This document shows, piece by piece, positions 1 through 7,712 of a stretch of DNA of 42,981 bases. The translations under genes and the position numbers were made by a program. The stretch is from 2-02-FULL-45-10 sp046590235 (lineage in GTDB: Bacteria; Patescibacteriota; Patescibacteriia; Magasanikbacterales; GWA2-37-8), in the NCBI GenBank assembly GCA_046590235.1, contig JBKJTY010000010.1:1-42981 (forward strand), in the 5' to 3' direction. Below the pieces are notes generated by a model. The model saw nothing but the letters and a program-made list of their open reading frames with translations. It did no database searches and was not told the origin of the DNA. Every line of letters starts with the position of its first letter. Position 1 is the first letter of the stretch.

Positions 1-402
1 AGCGCAGCCGGCTGTGACAATTTGAGCACTATTGCGGGAGAAGTCTTTGACGAGTATATTACGATTGATAGGAGCTTTCTTAAAGAAAAGAAAACGGAAC
101 AGGTGGTGGTAGTAAAAGCGGTTGGTAGCTCTATGGTAGATGCCGGCATTGACGACGGCGACTTCGTTATCACCGAACTAACTAAACAAGTGAAAAACGG
201 CGATATGGTTGTTGCGGTGATCGAAGGAATGGCCACCATTAAGGCAATTTTCTATACCACTAACGCTATCTTGCTTAAACCACTCTCTTCCGATAAAGCT
301 TACCGCCCTATAGTCGTTACCAAAGATTTTACCGTTGTCGGTAAGGTGCTCGAAATCATTAAAAATCATATTACTAACGAACTGACATACGAGCCAGTTT
401 AG
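1..402 (+). CDS. LexA-like S24-family repressor, C-terminal part (5' truncated by window)
   Basis: The frame is open from base 1, so the N-terminal DNA-binding half lies outside the window. What remains is the autoproteolytic S24/LexA domain. Residues 2-5 read A-A-G-C, matching the Ala-Gly self-cleavage site of LexA. The catalytic Ser is S44 in the G-S-S-M motif followed by DAGIDDGD, and the general-base Lys is K81 in ATIKAIF. In the family, RecA-ssDNA stimulates self-cleavage and derepresses SOS genes; that role is inferred here. The TTG at base 22 is not a real start because the cleavage site lies upstream of it. UmuD-like or other S24 regulators remain possible since the HTH cannot be seen. 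Confidence 0.85.
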   Translation, partial: SAAGCDNLSTIAGEVFDEYITIDRSFLKEKKTEQVVVVKAVGSSMVDAGIDDGDFVITELTKQVKNGDMVVAVIEGMATIKAIFYTTNAILLKPLSSDKAYRPIVVTKDFTVVGKVLEIIKNHITNELTYEPV

Positions 403-414
403 ACAACACTCATT

Positions 415-612
415 ATGAACGGTCGCAATCGCGCAGATGTAAAACTAAAAATGGAAGTTGATGTTGTTTTGAAAGAAGACCAACGTTCTGGCAAACTCAC
501 TCGCGGACGAGTCGCACAAATTTTAACGAGCGACTCATTTCATCCGCATGGTATAAAAGTTCGCCTCGAAGACGGACAAGTTGGTCGCATTCAAAAAATT
601 GTTTCTGTCTAA
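415..612 (+). CDS. YwbE family protein (DUF2196)
   Basis: This 65-residue protein carries the whole small DUF2196/YwbE pattern: MNGRNRADVKLKMEVDVV, then KEDQRSGKLTRGRV, then HPHGIKVRLEDGQVGRIQKI. The length matches the family (about 60-70 residues). The biochemical function is unknown; the fold is expected to be a small beta-barrel-like domain. It starts 12 nt after the LexA-like stop and is followed 9 nt later by the next gene, so co-transcription is likely. No clear Shine-Dalgarno sequence precedes the ATG. Confidence 0.85.
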   Translation: MNGRNRADVKLKMEVDVVLKEDQRSGKLTRGRVAQILTSDSFHPHGIKVRLEDGQVGRIQKIVSV

Positions 613-621
613 GTACTTTTT

Positions 622-1080
622 ATGGTGCAAAGCAAAGCGACAACAGCGCAACAATACCTTAAAGAACTACCCGCAGAAAAACAGGCTGTTATTAAAACTA
701 TTCGAAAAACTATTGCTGATCATCTTCCTAAAGGTTACAAAGAAGGCGTGCAATACGGTATGATTTGCTACTCCGTTCCACTATCTCGCTATCCAGAAGG
801 ATATTTAAAAAATAGAGAGCAGCCACTCCCCTACGTTGCTCTCGCTGCACAAAAAAATTATTACGCAATTTATTTCACAGGTATCTACGCCAATAAAAAA
901 ATTGAACAATGGTTTGCAAAAGCCTATAAGGACAGTGGCAAAAAACTGGATATGGGAAAATCATGTCTTCGCTTCAAAAAAATCGACGATCTCGCACTGG
1001 ATGTGATTGGTGAAGCGATTGCAAAAATTTCCGTCGATGATTTCATTGCCCTATATGAATCAAATCAAAAGAAAAAATAA
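622..1080 (+). CDS. DUF1801 domain protein (YdhG-like)
   Basis: The 152-residue product has the DUF1801 pattern: an N-terminal helix pair (YLKELPAEKQAVIKTIRKTI), then GVQYGMICYSVP, a beta-rich middle with YVALAAQKNYYAIYF, and the late motif GKSCLRFKKIDDLALDVI. The family is cytosolic and of unknown enzymatic role; members occur widely as single-domain proteins of 120-150 residues, so this looks complete. It follows the YwbE gene by 9 nt on the same strand. No membrane segment or signal peptide is visible. Confidence 0.8.
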   Translation: MVQSKATTAQQYLKELPAEKQAVIKTIRKTIADHLPKGYKEGVQYGMICYSVPLSRYPEGYLKNREQPLPYVALAAQKNYYAIYFTGIYANKKIEQWFAKAYKDSGKKLDMGKSCLRFKKIDDLALDVIGEAIAKISVDDFIALYESNQKKK

Positions 1081-1106
1081 ATGTAACAAACACTTGACTG
1101 ATCTCC

Positions 1107-1757
1107 ATGCTTTTCACACCTGGACAAAAAAATAAAAAAAACTTATTGCCAATCTTTGCCGGACTATTAGCAATTGGCCTTGGCGTCTGGGTAACGGTTT
1201 ACCCTGCAGGACCTACTACACAGGAAATAGCTATTAAAAAAGAAATTATCAAAGCAAATTATTGCAGCGCTCAATCCGACTGCCAAGTAGTTACTGCGAA
1301 ATGCCCTTTTGACTGCTATGCACCGGTAAATAAAAAAGAAGCAGGACGTATTGAAACACTTATAAATAACTATGAAAGCAAATGTGCGTATAGTTGCATG
1401 GCAATGCAAGGCGTTGAGTGTGTGGAAAATAAATGTGATATACAAATTACATCCACAACTCCAAACAGCCAACCGGAACGAACAACTTTAACCGGTGAAT
1501 ACACCTGTTTATTACACAAAGATACTACTGGCCCAGAGACAGATGAATGTGCTATCAGCATCAAAACAAATGATGGAAAATATTATGCCTTTAACACCAA
1601 TCTTCTTTCTTCCACACCTCCTACTCTCGCTAATGGCGATCAGATTATGGCAAACGGGATCATTACCCCAATTGAAATGTTAAGCACAGATCATTGGAGA
1701 AAATATAATGTACAAGGTATTTTCTCGGTCACAGATTCTCTCAAAAAATTAAAATAA
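1107..1757 (+). CDS. membrane-anchored, Cys-rich exported protein of unknown function
   Basis: I do not recognise a named family. Residues 1-12 are basic, 13-31 form one hydrophobic segment (LLPIFAGLLAIGLGVWVT), and the rest appears extracytoplasmic. Residues 53-110 hold eight cysteines (53, 59, 66, 70, 93, 97, 105, 110), suggesting disulfides or a metal knot. A second domain from about 130 contains GEYTCLLHKDTTGPETDECAI with two more cysteines (134, 148) and ends in a beta-rich stretch with DGKYYAF. This layout resembles small exported proteins common in Patescibacteria, which is an impression and not a family assignment. It lies 26 nt after the DUF1801 gene. Confidence 0.7.
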   Translation: MLFTPGQKNKKNLLPIFAGLLAIGLGVWVTVYPAGPTTQEIAIKKEIIKANYCSAQSDCQVVTAKCPFDCYAPVNKKEAGRIETLINNYESKCAYSCMAMQGVECVENKCDIQITSTTPNSQPERTTLTGEYTCLLHKDTTGPETDECAISIKTNDGKYYAFNTNLLSSTPPTLANGDQIMANGIITPIEMLSTDHWRKYNVQGIFSVTDSLKKLK

Positions 1758-1761
1758 ATGT

Positions 1762-2430
1762 ATGTCTATCGAAAGAATGCCTGGCGGAACACTGTTTGCT
1801 GATCGAAAAAAAGAACCAAACGTCCATGAAAGTTTTCAGCGAGCTTTAACATTATTGATAAAAGCCAAAGAAGAAGTTGACCCGCTAGTGTTTGAATCTC
1901 TCGAAGACGAAAAACTTTTTAATGCTTTGCCAGCAGAGGTTAAAAATTCTGATGAGAAACTGGCCGAGTATATACTTCACTGTAGCAAGTTTAGTTTTGT
2001 TGTTGGCAAAGAACGCCACTCTGAAGGCGGGCTTTTTGGACCAACACATGAAATTCCTGAAACCGCACACGCTGACGAACGCATGCGCCGAGCTGAAGCT
2101 GGCACCACTATTAATGTAGATTACTTACGCACAGTCGGAATTGATCCTTCTAAGGTTCTCTTTTTTAGAGTTACACAACCTTCGACTACACCAAAACCAG
2201 AATACTATTGGACAAGTGATTACATAGAAACACAGCGCGGCTTGCAACAAGAAATTGCCGGTGAACGACGCAAAACGGCCATAACACTTGTGGCTGACCT
2301 GGAAACTATTAATAAAAATGGCGGGCTTATACAAGACATTAATGATGATCAGGGTTTGGCCGTACGCCAAATTGGTACGGACGGTTTTGACCAAAGTAAC
2401 ACAATCGCTATACTACCTTCAGCGAAATAA
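1762..2430 (+). CDS. hypothetical cytosolic protein
   Basis: The 222-residue protein is not recognised. It has no signal peptide or membrane segment. The N-terminal half is predicted helical and charged; the middle holds the acidic/His stretch HEIPETAHADERMRRAEAG, and the C-terminal half has FFRVTQPSTTPKPEYYWTSD. No catalytic motif can be named. The ATG at 1762 follows the previous stop by 4 nt, so translation may be coupled. Base composition and codon use match the neighbouring genes, which supports it being a real gene. Confidence 0.65.
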   Translation: MSIERMPGGTLFADRKKEPNVHESFQRALTLLIKAKEEVDPLVFESLEDEKLFNALPAEVKNSDEKLAEYILHCSKFSFVVGKERHSEGGLFGPTHEIPETAHADERMRRAEAGTTINVDYLRTVGIDPSKVLFFRVTQPSTTPKPEYYWTSDYIETQRGLQQEIAGERRKTAITLVADLETINKNGGLIQDINDDQGLAVRQIGTDGFDQSNTIAILPSAK

Positions 2431-2480
2431 GAGGTTTGTCACACTTAGTCATTTTCCCCGTATTCCTAATATAGAAAGCT

Positions 2481-3041
2481 ATGTCCAACCCTACAATCTT
2501 ACTCGAACAACAGTTTATTTTGGCTAAACAGGGGGATAAAAAGGCTTTCGAAGAGCTTTATCTTAATCTCTTTACACCAGTATACCGGTTCATTTATGTC
2601 CGGGTTAGAAATAAAGAGTTAGCAGAAGATATTTGTCATGCAGTATTTCTTAAAACGCTTGAATCCTTACCGCGACACAGCTCCTCAAACAACTCACCAA
2701 TCGCCTACTTCCTAACAGCTGCCCGAAACACACTGATTGACCATTGGCGAAAAAAGAAAGACGCCACACTCGCCCACTCTACAGAAGAAGATGAACCAGA
2801 AATAGCAAGCACTTTAAAAGGTCCACACGAAACGCTAGTAGAAGCAGAACAAACAAAAGAACTGTACGAAGCGATGCAGAATTTAAATGATGAACAACGT
2901 GAAGTGCTAATCCTCAAATATATTAATGACCGAAGTACGGACGAAATCGCCAATATATTAGATAAAAGTAACGATGCAGTACGGCAAATACAAAGTCGAG
3001 CCATTAAACAGCTACGATCGCACTACAAACCTGTCACCTAA
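2481..3041 (+). CDS. RNA polymerase sigma-70 family (ECF-type) sigma factor
   Basis: The 186-residue size fits an ECF sigma factor with only regions 2 and 4. Region 2 runs from about residue 15 to 85 (AFEELYLNLFTPVYRFIYVRV, LAEDICHAVFLKTL, PIAYFLTAARNTLIDHWRKK), including the conserved DIC..VF core-binding element and the aromatic/basic DNA-melting end. An acidic linker follows. Region 4 from about 125 has LNDEQREVLILKYI and the HTH STDEIANILDKSNDAVRQIQSRAIKQL. It directs RNA polymerase to alternative promoters. The next gene starts 5 nt downstream and encodes a single-pass membrane protein, as expected for a sigma/anti-sigma pair. Confidence 0.9.
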   Translation: MSNPTILLEQQFILAKQGDKKAFEELYLNLFTPVYRFIYVRVRNKELAEDICHAVFLKTLESLPRHSSSNNSPIAYFLTAARNTLIDHWRKKKDATLAHSTEEDEPEIASTLKGPHETLVEAEQTKELYEAMQNLNDEQREVLILKYINDRSTDEIANILDKSNDAVRQIQSRAIKQLRSHYKPVT

Positions 3042-3046
3042 ATTAT

Positions 3047-3547
3047 ATGAAAGAAGAAAACACAATTGAAGAAAATGAAGCAAAGCGCCTGTTTGAAAAC
3101 GTCTCCATTCCTGAGCCGAAACGTGAGTTATTGCAATCAATTCTAAATACGTATCAACCTGCTGTCACAAAAAACACGACCGTACGTATACCTTACCAGA
3201 AGGACGGTCGACCTTCACTTATCACACAACTAAATAATCGTATGCGTAAAGCAATAAAGTCATTGGTGCCAGTTTTAACAGTGTTTGCGATCTTGGTCTT
3301 AGTGGTTTACAACAAAACAAACACCGGCTCTCCACTAGCTACTATTCCACCAACGGCCTACAAACTCGAGAATGTAACTACTAATGCCTCAATCGACAAC
3401 GATCTTTCCCTCCTCATCAATGATTACGAAACTGATTTTCAAAACGAAGAAAAAACAATGGTAGATTTTAATGAACAAAGTGCAACAATACAAGAAGAAA
3501 GCACTCTTACTAACTTTGACTCACTCTATGAAAACGATGAACTCTAA
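3047..3547 (+). CDS. single-pass membrane protein, candidate anti-sigma factor
   Basis: This 166-residue protein begins with a charged cytosolic domain (residues 1-70, containing EAKRLFENVSIPEPKRELLQ), has one transmembrane helix at about 71-88 (KSLVPVLTVFAILVLVVY) and an acidic outer tail. There is no HxxxCxxC zinc motif, so it is not a classical ZAS anti-sigma factor. The assignment rests on position: 5 nt after an ECF sigma gene and overlapping the next secreted-protein gene. An alternative is a membrane partner of the secreted protein without sigma control. The end of this gene overlaps the next start by about 20 nt, suggesting translational coupling. Confidence 0.6.
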   Translation: MKEENTIEENEAKRLFENVSIPEPKRELLQSILNTYQPAVTKNTTVRIPYQKDGRPSLITQLNNRMRKAIKSLVPVLTVFAILVLVVYNKTNTGSPLATIPPTAYKLENVTTNASIDNDLSLLINDYETDFQNEEKTMVDFNEQSATIQEESTLTNFDSLYENDEL

Positions 3548-4325
3548 AATGAAAAGCGGGATTATTTCTCTCACAATTTTCGCTACTACTTTTTCACCAG
3601 CATTTGCTTTTGCGAAAGAACACGAAAACAAAGCAAACAAAGGCCAGGAAAATTTCTGTGCAAAAATTTCTACTCTTGCACAAAAACTTGAAGAACGCGT
3701 AGCAAACAACCAAAGTAAGCTTGATAAAGTACGCACTGAACGTGATCATTCCCTCAACACTAAAAAATCTGACTCTCAAGCTAAAGTAGTTGAAAATCGT
3801 TCAAAGAACGATGAAAAACAAGCTCTACGTTATGAAGCAACTCTCGGCAAAGCAGCTACTGGCACACAAAAAATTGCTCTAGCAGCATTCAAGACTACTC
3901 TTGATCAGGCAATCACACTTCGCCGCCAAGCAGTCGATGCAGCACAAGCAGCCTTCCAGAGCAGTACAAAAAAAGTTGTCGCTGACCGTAAAGCACAAAT
4001 TGATTTAGCACTTACTACATACAAAGCAGCTGTCATTACGGCAAAAAATAAAGCCGCTGCTGATTGTGCCACTGTCGATGCTAAAATCGTTAAAACAAAT
4101 CTTGAAACAGCTTTAAAGACAGCTCAGATCGCCTTCAAAAACGCTCGGACTGAAGCTATGAAGGTTGGTCCAGAAGTTAAAGGCTTCACTGAAACACGCA
4201 AAACTGCAGTTACCCTAGCTGTCACCACATTCAAAACAACTATGGATAAAGCGATCCAAGATTTAAAAGTAGCGTTTGGTAAAACTACCGCTACAACTAC
4301 TACAACATCCAGTACTAACCAGTAA
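3528..4325 (+). CDS. secreted Lys/Ala-rich, probably coiled-coil protein
   Basis: The protein has a Sec signal peptide: basic start, hydrophobic core IISLTIFATTFSPAFAFA, and a plausible AFA/KE cleavage. The mature part is almost entirely helical and rich in Lys, Ala, Thr and Gln (e.g. KTTLDQAITLRRQAVDAAQA), with heptad-like spacing suggesting an elongated coiled coil, and a low-complexity Thr tail. Three in-frame ATGs (3528, 3537, 3549) all give a signal peptide; I chose the first, and the true start may be 9 or 21 nt later. It overlaps the candidate anti-sigma gene and is followed by a strong terminator, so it is the last gene of the sigma cassette and a possible surface target of that system. 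Function unknown. Confidence 0.7.
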   Translation: MKTMNSKMKSGIISLTIFATTFSPAFAFAKEHENKANKGQENFCAKISTLAQKLEERVANNQSKLDKVRTERDHSLNTKKSDSQAKVVENRSKNDEKQALRYEATLGKAATGTQKIALAAFKTTLDQAITLRRQAVDAAQAAFQSSTKKVVADRKAQIDLALTTYKAAVITAKNKAAADCATVDAKIVKTNLETALKTAQIAFKNARTEAMKVGPEVKGFTETRKTAVTLAVTTFKTTMDKAIQDLKVAFGKTTATTTTTSSTNQ

Positions 4326-4338
4326 CACCCATCTCCAA

Positions 4339-4367
4339 AACCCACCTCTGTACAAGGTGGGTTTTTT
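4339..4367 (+). terminator. intrinsic terminator of the sigma cassette
   Basis: A perfect 9-bp stem (AACCCACCT / AGGTGGGTT) with a 7-nt loop is followed by a run of T. It begins 13 nt after the stop of the secreted-protein gene. Confidence 0.9.
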
Positions 4368-4381
4368 CTTGTTTGAAAAAA

Positions 4382-4390
4382 TGCTATACT
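4382..4390 (+). promoter_or_regulatory. extended -10 promoter for 4410 gene
   Basis: TGC-TATACT matches an extended -10 element, 19 nt before the ATG at 4410. No good -35 box is visible at the usual distance, as expected for extended -10 promoters. Confidence 0.5.
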
Positions 4391-4409
4391 GAAAAAACAA
4401 CAAAGAACT

Positions 4410-4751
4410 ATGCCAACAACCATTACTATCAGACCGGAACGCTTTGCGCTAGCGCAAGCTGAAAAAGCCCACCCAAAAGCATTCGCTAGCATTACGAACC
4501 TCGATTCGATCACTGTTGTTATTGAAGAAAATTTAGCTGATATTTGCCAAGAAAAAATGCTTGGATGGAAATTATGCTCATTTATAAACTCAACGGAGTC
4601 ACTCAGTGAAAAAATTAAAACAGCTTTGCGCACAGCAATCCCCTGTTTATGGCTTTGTGTGAATGGACGCGAACATGTCCTTGTCCAAGAAATACACCTA
4701 CCAACTGCCTACAACCTATTTAGTTCCTGGAACTGGGAAATAAGTATGTAA
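4410..4751 (+). CDS. hypothetical protein
   Basis: The 113-residue protein is not recognised. It is globular and cytosolic with alternating beta/alpha character: an N-terminal strand (TTITIRPERF), a second strand (SITVVIEENL), a helix with SLSEKIKTALRTAI, then CLWLCVNGREHVLVQEI and an aromatic end. Three cysteines (in LADIC, WKLC, IPCLWLC) show no zinc spacing. It is a single-gene unit, with an extended -10 promoter upstream and a shared terminator downstream, facing the GerMN lipoprotein gene. Confidence 0.6.
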   Translation: MPTTITIRPERFALAQAEKAHPKAFASITNLDSITVVIEENLADICQEKMLGWKLCSFINSTESLSEKIKTALRTAIPCLWLCVNGREHVLVQEIHLPTAYNLFSSWNWEISM

Positions 4752-4756
4752 CAAAA

Positions 4757-4786
4757 AATCCTGTACGAATTGTACAGGATTTTTAT
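4757..4786. terminator. bidirectional terminator
   Basis: A 10-bp perfect stem (AATCCTGTAC / GTACAGGATT) with loop GAATT is flanked by A-run and T-run, so it can end both the 4410 plus-strand gene and the convergent GerMN lipoprotein gene. Confidence 0.9.
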
Positions 4787-4791
4787 TTATC

Positions 4792-5373
4792 TTAACCCTT
4801 CATGCTTCCATCCCATTTTACACCGTTAATATAGAGCTCAACGTTTTTAACAGTTGAAAATTGTTTTGCTGTCTGTTCTAATTGCGCTTTAAAACGCGGA
4901 TCATCACATACACCGCCGAGCGCCATACTTCCTGTTAATTTAATTGTTGCTGTACCACTTACAACTGAAGCGCTAGCGAGTTGAAGATTAGATTGGTACA
5001 ACGAATTATACAAACCTGACAGACCATAATCTTGCGTCTTCACTTTGAGCAACTCCCTGATTGCTGCGGAAAGAGGCGCTGTGGTTGTCGGAACTTTTAC
5101 CGTAACAGAAACCACACTATCTCCACAACCGATGAGCGGACCACTCCTACCGTTATCTTCTATAGCCACCATATAAATCTTTACAGAGCTCACACCGCTT
5201 TGAGTAGTGATTGGAGATGTGGTGGTAGAAGTTCCTGGAGTGGTTGTTGGTGAAGGATTCGTAGTAGTATTATTTCCGTTGGTGGAAGTAGGCGATGGCT
5301 GATTGGTTTGACCCGGTAAACAACCGGCACCAACAAGCATAAGTGCTAAAGAACTGATAAATAGACGTTTCAT
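4792..5373 (-). CDS. lipoprotein with C-terminal GerMN domain
   Basis: The 193-residue protein starts MKRLFISSLALMLVGAGC, a lipoprotein signal peptide with lipobox VGAGC, so Cys18 should be lipidated and the protein anchored outside the membrane. A long Thr/Ser/Pro/Asn linker (about residues 19-65) leads to a GerMN domain: VKIYMVAIEDNG, VPTTTAPLSAAIRELLKV, LQLASASVVSGTATIKLTG, and a late helix before KNVELYINGV. GerMN domains are thought to bind peptidoglycan-associated ligands; here the ligand is unknown. The ATG at 5373 was chosen over one 45 nt upstream because it gives a canonical signal peptide. Confidence 0.82.
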   Translation of the reverse strand: MKRLFISSLALMLVGAGCLPGQTNQPSPTSTNGNNTTTNPSPTTTPGTSTTTSPITTQSGVSSVKIYMVAIEDNGRSGPLIGCGDSVVSVTVKVPTTTAPLSAAIRELLKVKTQDYGLSGLYNSLYQSNLQLASASVVSGTATIKLTGSMALGGVCDDPRFKAQLEQTAKQFSTVKNVELYINGVKWDGSMKG

Positions 5374-5450
5374 AACAGTAGAGGTTAATAAATGAATCGT
5401 AACACGAGCAATTACCATTGCGCAAGGTTCTTCAGCATATGCAGTAAAGA

Positions 5451-5459
5451 TGCTATAAT
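5451..5459 (+). promoter_or_regulatory. extended -10 promoter for the DoxX-like/trhO pair
   Basis: TGC-TATAAT is a perfect extended -10 element 24 nt before the ATG at 5484; the -35 position (TTCAGC) is weak. Confidence 0.6.
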
Positions 5460-5483
5460 GGCCTTATCACTACTATATAACGT

Positions 5484-5948
5484 ATGATTGCCACAATAGT
5501 ATCATTAGATAAAGGAATTATCACTAGACTCAAGCGTTATCACGGCCTTATTGCCCGAATAGCGCTATTCATCGTTTTCTTCTGGTTTGGCCTACTAAAA
5601 GTTACCGGAGACAGTTCAGCAACACCGTTAGTACAAAACCTCTTCGAAAAAACCATTCCTGGCATAACCTTTGCGACTTTTATTGTTCTCTTCGGTTTAT
5701 ATGAAATGATCATCGGTATCCTCTTTTTAATCCCTAAGGCCGAACGGCTCGCCATTGCCTTCTTAATTCCACATATCTTTACTACCATTGGACCACTTAT
5801 TCTATTGCCGGAAGTCACCTGGAACAGCTTCCTTGTTCCAAGCATGGAAGGACAATACATCCTAAAAAATGTAGTTATCTTAGCGCTCGCCTTTAGTGTT
5901 GCTGCCGACCTACACCCTCTCAAGCTGGACAAAACAGTAAAAAAATGA
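5484..5948 (+). CDS. DoxX-like four-helix membrane protein
   Basis: The 154-residue protein has four hydrophobic segments (about residues 20-40, 60-80, 85-110, 125-142). The first ends in FFWFGLLKVTGDSSATPLV, reminiscent of the DoxX/YkgB-type pattern in which an aromatic-rich helix is followed by K(F/V) and an amphipathic loop. The second begins FIVLFGLYEMIIGILFLIP, typical of DoxX-like proteins (G-x-x-E). The family is linked to quinone or oxidative-stress functions, unproven here. The stop overlaps a possible ATG of the next gene (ATGA at 5945). A second DoxX-family gene lies at 33378-33866. Confidence 0.65.
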   Translation: MIATIVSLDKGIITRLKRYHGLIARIALFIVFFWFGLLKVTGDSSATPLVQNLFEKTIPGITFATFIVLFGLYEMIIGILFLIPKAERLAIAFLIPHIFTTIGPLILLPEVTWNSFLVPSMEGQYILKNVVILALAFSVAADLHPLKLDKTVKK

Positions 5949-5971
5949 TACAAAGAGGACATAATAACCCT

Positions 5972-6856
5972 ATGTCCGAGCAACAAATCCTCCTCTATTA
6001 CAAATATACAAACATCGCTGACCCAGAACGTTTTGCCACTGAACAGCGCATGTTATGTGAAGACCTTCATTTGAAAGGCCGTCTTATTATTGCTAAGGAA
6101 GGTTTGAACGGCACCGTAGAAGGGACACTTGAGGAAACAGAAAAATACGCAGCCGCCTTACTCGCCGACCCACGCTTTGCAGATATGAATTTCAAAAAGA
6201 GCGTTGGCACAGGCGACGCATTCCCCCGTTTATCAATCAAAGTACGCGATGAAATCGTTAGCTTGCATTTAGGTGAAAAAGATTTCAGCCCAACACGTGT
6301 TACCGGTAAATATATTTCTCCCGAAGAATTACATAGCTGGATTCACGATAGCAAAAAAGAATTTTATATCGTCGACATGCGCAATGACTACGAACATAAA
6401 ATTGGCTTTTTCAAAAATTCAATTTTACCTCCACTTAAAAATTTCCGCGACCTTCCAGCACTCCTTCCAACACTTGAACATTTAAAAGACAAAACAGTTG
6501 TTACTGTTTGTACTGGCGGCGTGCGCTGCGAAAAAGCCTCCGGATTCTTGGTTAATAATGGTTTTAACGACGTCTACCAATTACACAACGGTATTGTTTC
6601 CTACATGGAAAAATATCCTGAAGAAGATTTTGCTGGTAAGCTCTACGTCTTCGACGGTCGCATTGCTATGGGTTTTAACAGCCCAACTGTTGCCCACGAA
6701 ATTGTTGGTCGCTGCGCTCGTTGTAGTGCACCGAGTGAAAATTACGTTAACTGTAAATTAAAAAGTTGTAACGCACATTTCATTACTTGCGAAGCCTGTG
6801 CGGTGAATGGCGTATTCTGTTCTGATAAATGTTCATTCGCATTACAGCCAGCATAA
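5972..6856 (+). CDS. trhO: tRNA uridine(34) hydroxylase TrhO (rhodanese family, UPF0176)
   Basis: The protein shows the full TrhO layout: N-terminal ferredoxin-like part with ILLYYKYT and GRLIIAKEGLNGTVEGT, a linker with SIKVRDEIVSLH, a rhodanese domain (FYIVDMRNDYEHKIG) with the active-site loop VCTGGVRCEKASGFL, and a Cys-rich zinc-like C-terminus (CARCSAP, CKLKSCNAHFITCEAC, CSDKC). TrhO hydroxylates U34 of tRNAs for wobble decoding. The start at 5972 (MSEQQILLYYK) fits the family better than the overlapping ATG at 5945; AGAGGA lies 12 nt upstream of it. It is the second gene after the DoxX-like gene. Confidence 0.92.
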   Translation: MSEQQILLYYKYTNIADPERFATEQRMLCEDLHLKGRLIIAKEGLNGTVEGTLEETEKYAAALLADPRFADMNFKKSVGTGDAFPRLSIKVRDEIVSLHLGEKDFSPTRVTGKYISPEELHSWIHDSKKEFYIVDMRNDYEHKIGFFKNSILPPLKNFRDLPALLPTLEHLKDKTVVTVCTGGVRCEKASGFLVNNGFNDVYQLHNGIVSYMEKYPEEDFAGKLYVFDGRIAMGFNSPTVAHEIVGRCARCSAPSENYVNCKLKSCNAHFITCEACAVNGVFCSDKCSFALQPA

Positions 6857-6859
6857 AAA

Positions 6860-6910
6860 TGTCATCCAGAGCGCCTGCCTGCCGTTAGGCAGGAAGCGTG
6901 GGATCTTCCT
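6860..6910 (+). repeat. dispersed palindromic repeat with nested element
   Basis: The unit begins GTCATCC and ends GATCTTCCT, like the copy at 35227-35256. Nested inside is the palindrome CCTGCCT-N6-AGGCAGG, a motif also nested in the repeat at 35169-35222. It lies immediately after trhO and is non-coding. Confidence 0.65.
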
Positions 6911-6939
6911 ATTTCAAAAATCACTATAAATAAAGAAAG

Positions 6940-6976
6940 AGGCCGCCAGTCTAACAGACTAGCGGCCTTTTTGTTT
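6940..6976. terminator. intrinsic terminator between trhO and the convergent small gene
   Basis: A long hairpin with outer stem AGGCCGC/GCGGCCT and inner AGTCT/AGACT is followed by TTTTT on the plus strand and by a T-rich tract on the minus strand, so it can serve both convergent genes. Confidence 0.88.
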
Positions 6977-6997
6977 TCCTAAAAGATCTACTTGCGG

Positions 6998-7213
6998 CTA
7001 GCGACCACGCTTCCCGAGCGCCCGTTGCGCGAGGGAGAGGTTCACGGCCTGCTCACCGTTCTTTGCCCGACCGAGCAAGATCGTGTGCGAACCGCTACCG
7101 ATTCGCTCCCAAGCTTTGCCGCTCTCGTCGATAGTAACTCGCCGATTATTACCATTATTGTCATGCCCCGTAGAAACCGGAGGCATCTTGGTGCCCTTTC
7201 CGTGACCAAACAT
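6998..7213 (-). CDS. GC-rich orphan small protein (71 aa) with consensus promoter and RBS
   Basis: I do not recognise this protein. It starts MFGHGKGTKMPPVSTGH, is rich in Gly, Asn, Arg and Lys, and ends in a basic helix (VNLSLAQRALGKRGR). The start at 7213 is fixed by AAGGAG 8 nt upstream and by a consensus sigma-70 promoter further upstream. Its GC content and codons (CGC, GGC, CTC) differ from neighbouring genes. A plus-strand frame across the same bases lacks these signals. The positive charge would suit nucleic-acid or ribosome binding, which is only a guess. It belongs with the similar small genes at 24400, 25040, 29328 and 32724. Confidence 0.65.
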   Translation of the reverse strand: MFGHGKGTKMPPVSTGHDNNGNNRRVTIDESGKAWERIGSGSHTILLGRAKNGEQAVNLSLAQRALGKRGR

Positions 7214-7274
7214 CTGAGAAGCTCCTTCTTGCTCATATGAGACCACCGAAATGGAGTCATCATTAGCACTTGTG

Positions 7275-7303
7275 AGTATAACAAAAAAACACCATTTTGT
7301 CAA
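7275..7303 (-). promoter_or_regulatory. consensus sigma-70 promoter of the 71-aa gene
   Basis: Read on the minus strand: TTGACA (7303-7298), 17-nt spacer, TATACT (7280-7275). The start codon is about 60 nt downstream at 7213. Confidence 0.85.
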
Positions 7304-7341
7304 GGGTACTAAGAGGTATTTAGGCTAATATAAGCGTTTTT

Positions 7342-7707
7342 TTAAACTATCCAACCTACCTGTTGTAAATCGATTTTAATCTGAGCTTGGAGTGCTTCAC
7401 GAGTTTCAAAAAAACGGGCTTCCCGGAGGTATTTTGAAGTGGTAATAGTGACCTCTTTGCCATACAAGACCTCTTTAAAATTCCGTAAATGGACTTCTAG
7501 GCAGTCTTTTTTAGTGAGTGAATTAACACCATAATAAACCAAACCATCAAATGTCTTTTCACCAACCAAAACTTGGCAGGTATACAAACCTGCCACCATG
7601 TTCTCTTGTACAGCAATGACTAACGCCAAATTGGCGGTTGGTACACCTAATTTTGCACCATCGCCCTGGCCGGTTTCTACAAGTCCTTTTAAAATAAATT
7701 GTTGCAT
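7342..7707 (-). CDS. stand-alone riboflavin kinase domain protein
   Basis: The 121-residue protein is the flavokinase half of bifunctional RibF, without the FAD-synthetase half. It begins at the typical domain boundary (QFILKGLVETGQGDGAKLG), followed by the signature VPTANL that binds ATP/Mg, then GLYTCQV, DGLVYYGVNSL, LEVHLRNFKEVLYGKEVTI and the end helix. It would phosphorylate riboflavin to FMN. The ATG at 7707 was chosen because the upstream extension of the frame (to 7809) is encoded by a palindromic repeat. There is no Shine-Dalgarno sequence. FAD synthesis must come from elsewhere or by uptake. Confidence 0.85.
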   Translation of the reverse strand: MQQFILKGLVETGQGDGAKLGVPTANLALVIAVQENMVAGLYTCQVLVGEKTFDGLVYYGVNSLTKKDCLEVHLRNFKEVLYGKEVTITTSKYLREARFFETREALQAQIKIDLQQVGWIV

Positions 7708-7712
7708 ATAAT

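Noticed and set aside
6992..7240. Plus-strand 82-residue frame opposite the 71-residue gene
   Set aside because: It lacks an RBS and promoter, whereas the minus-strand gene has AAGGAG and TTGACA-17-TATACT.
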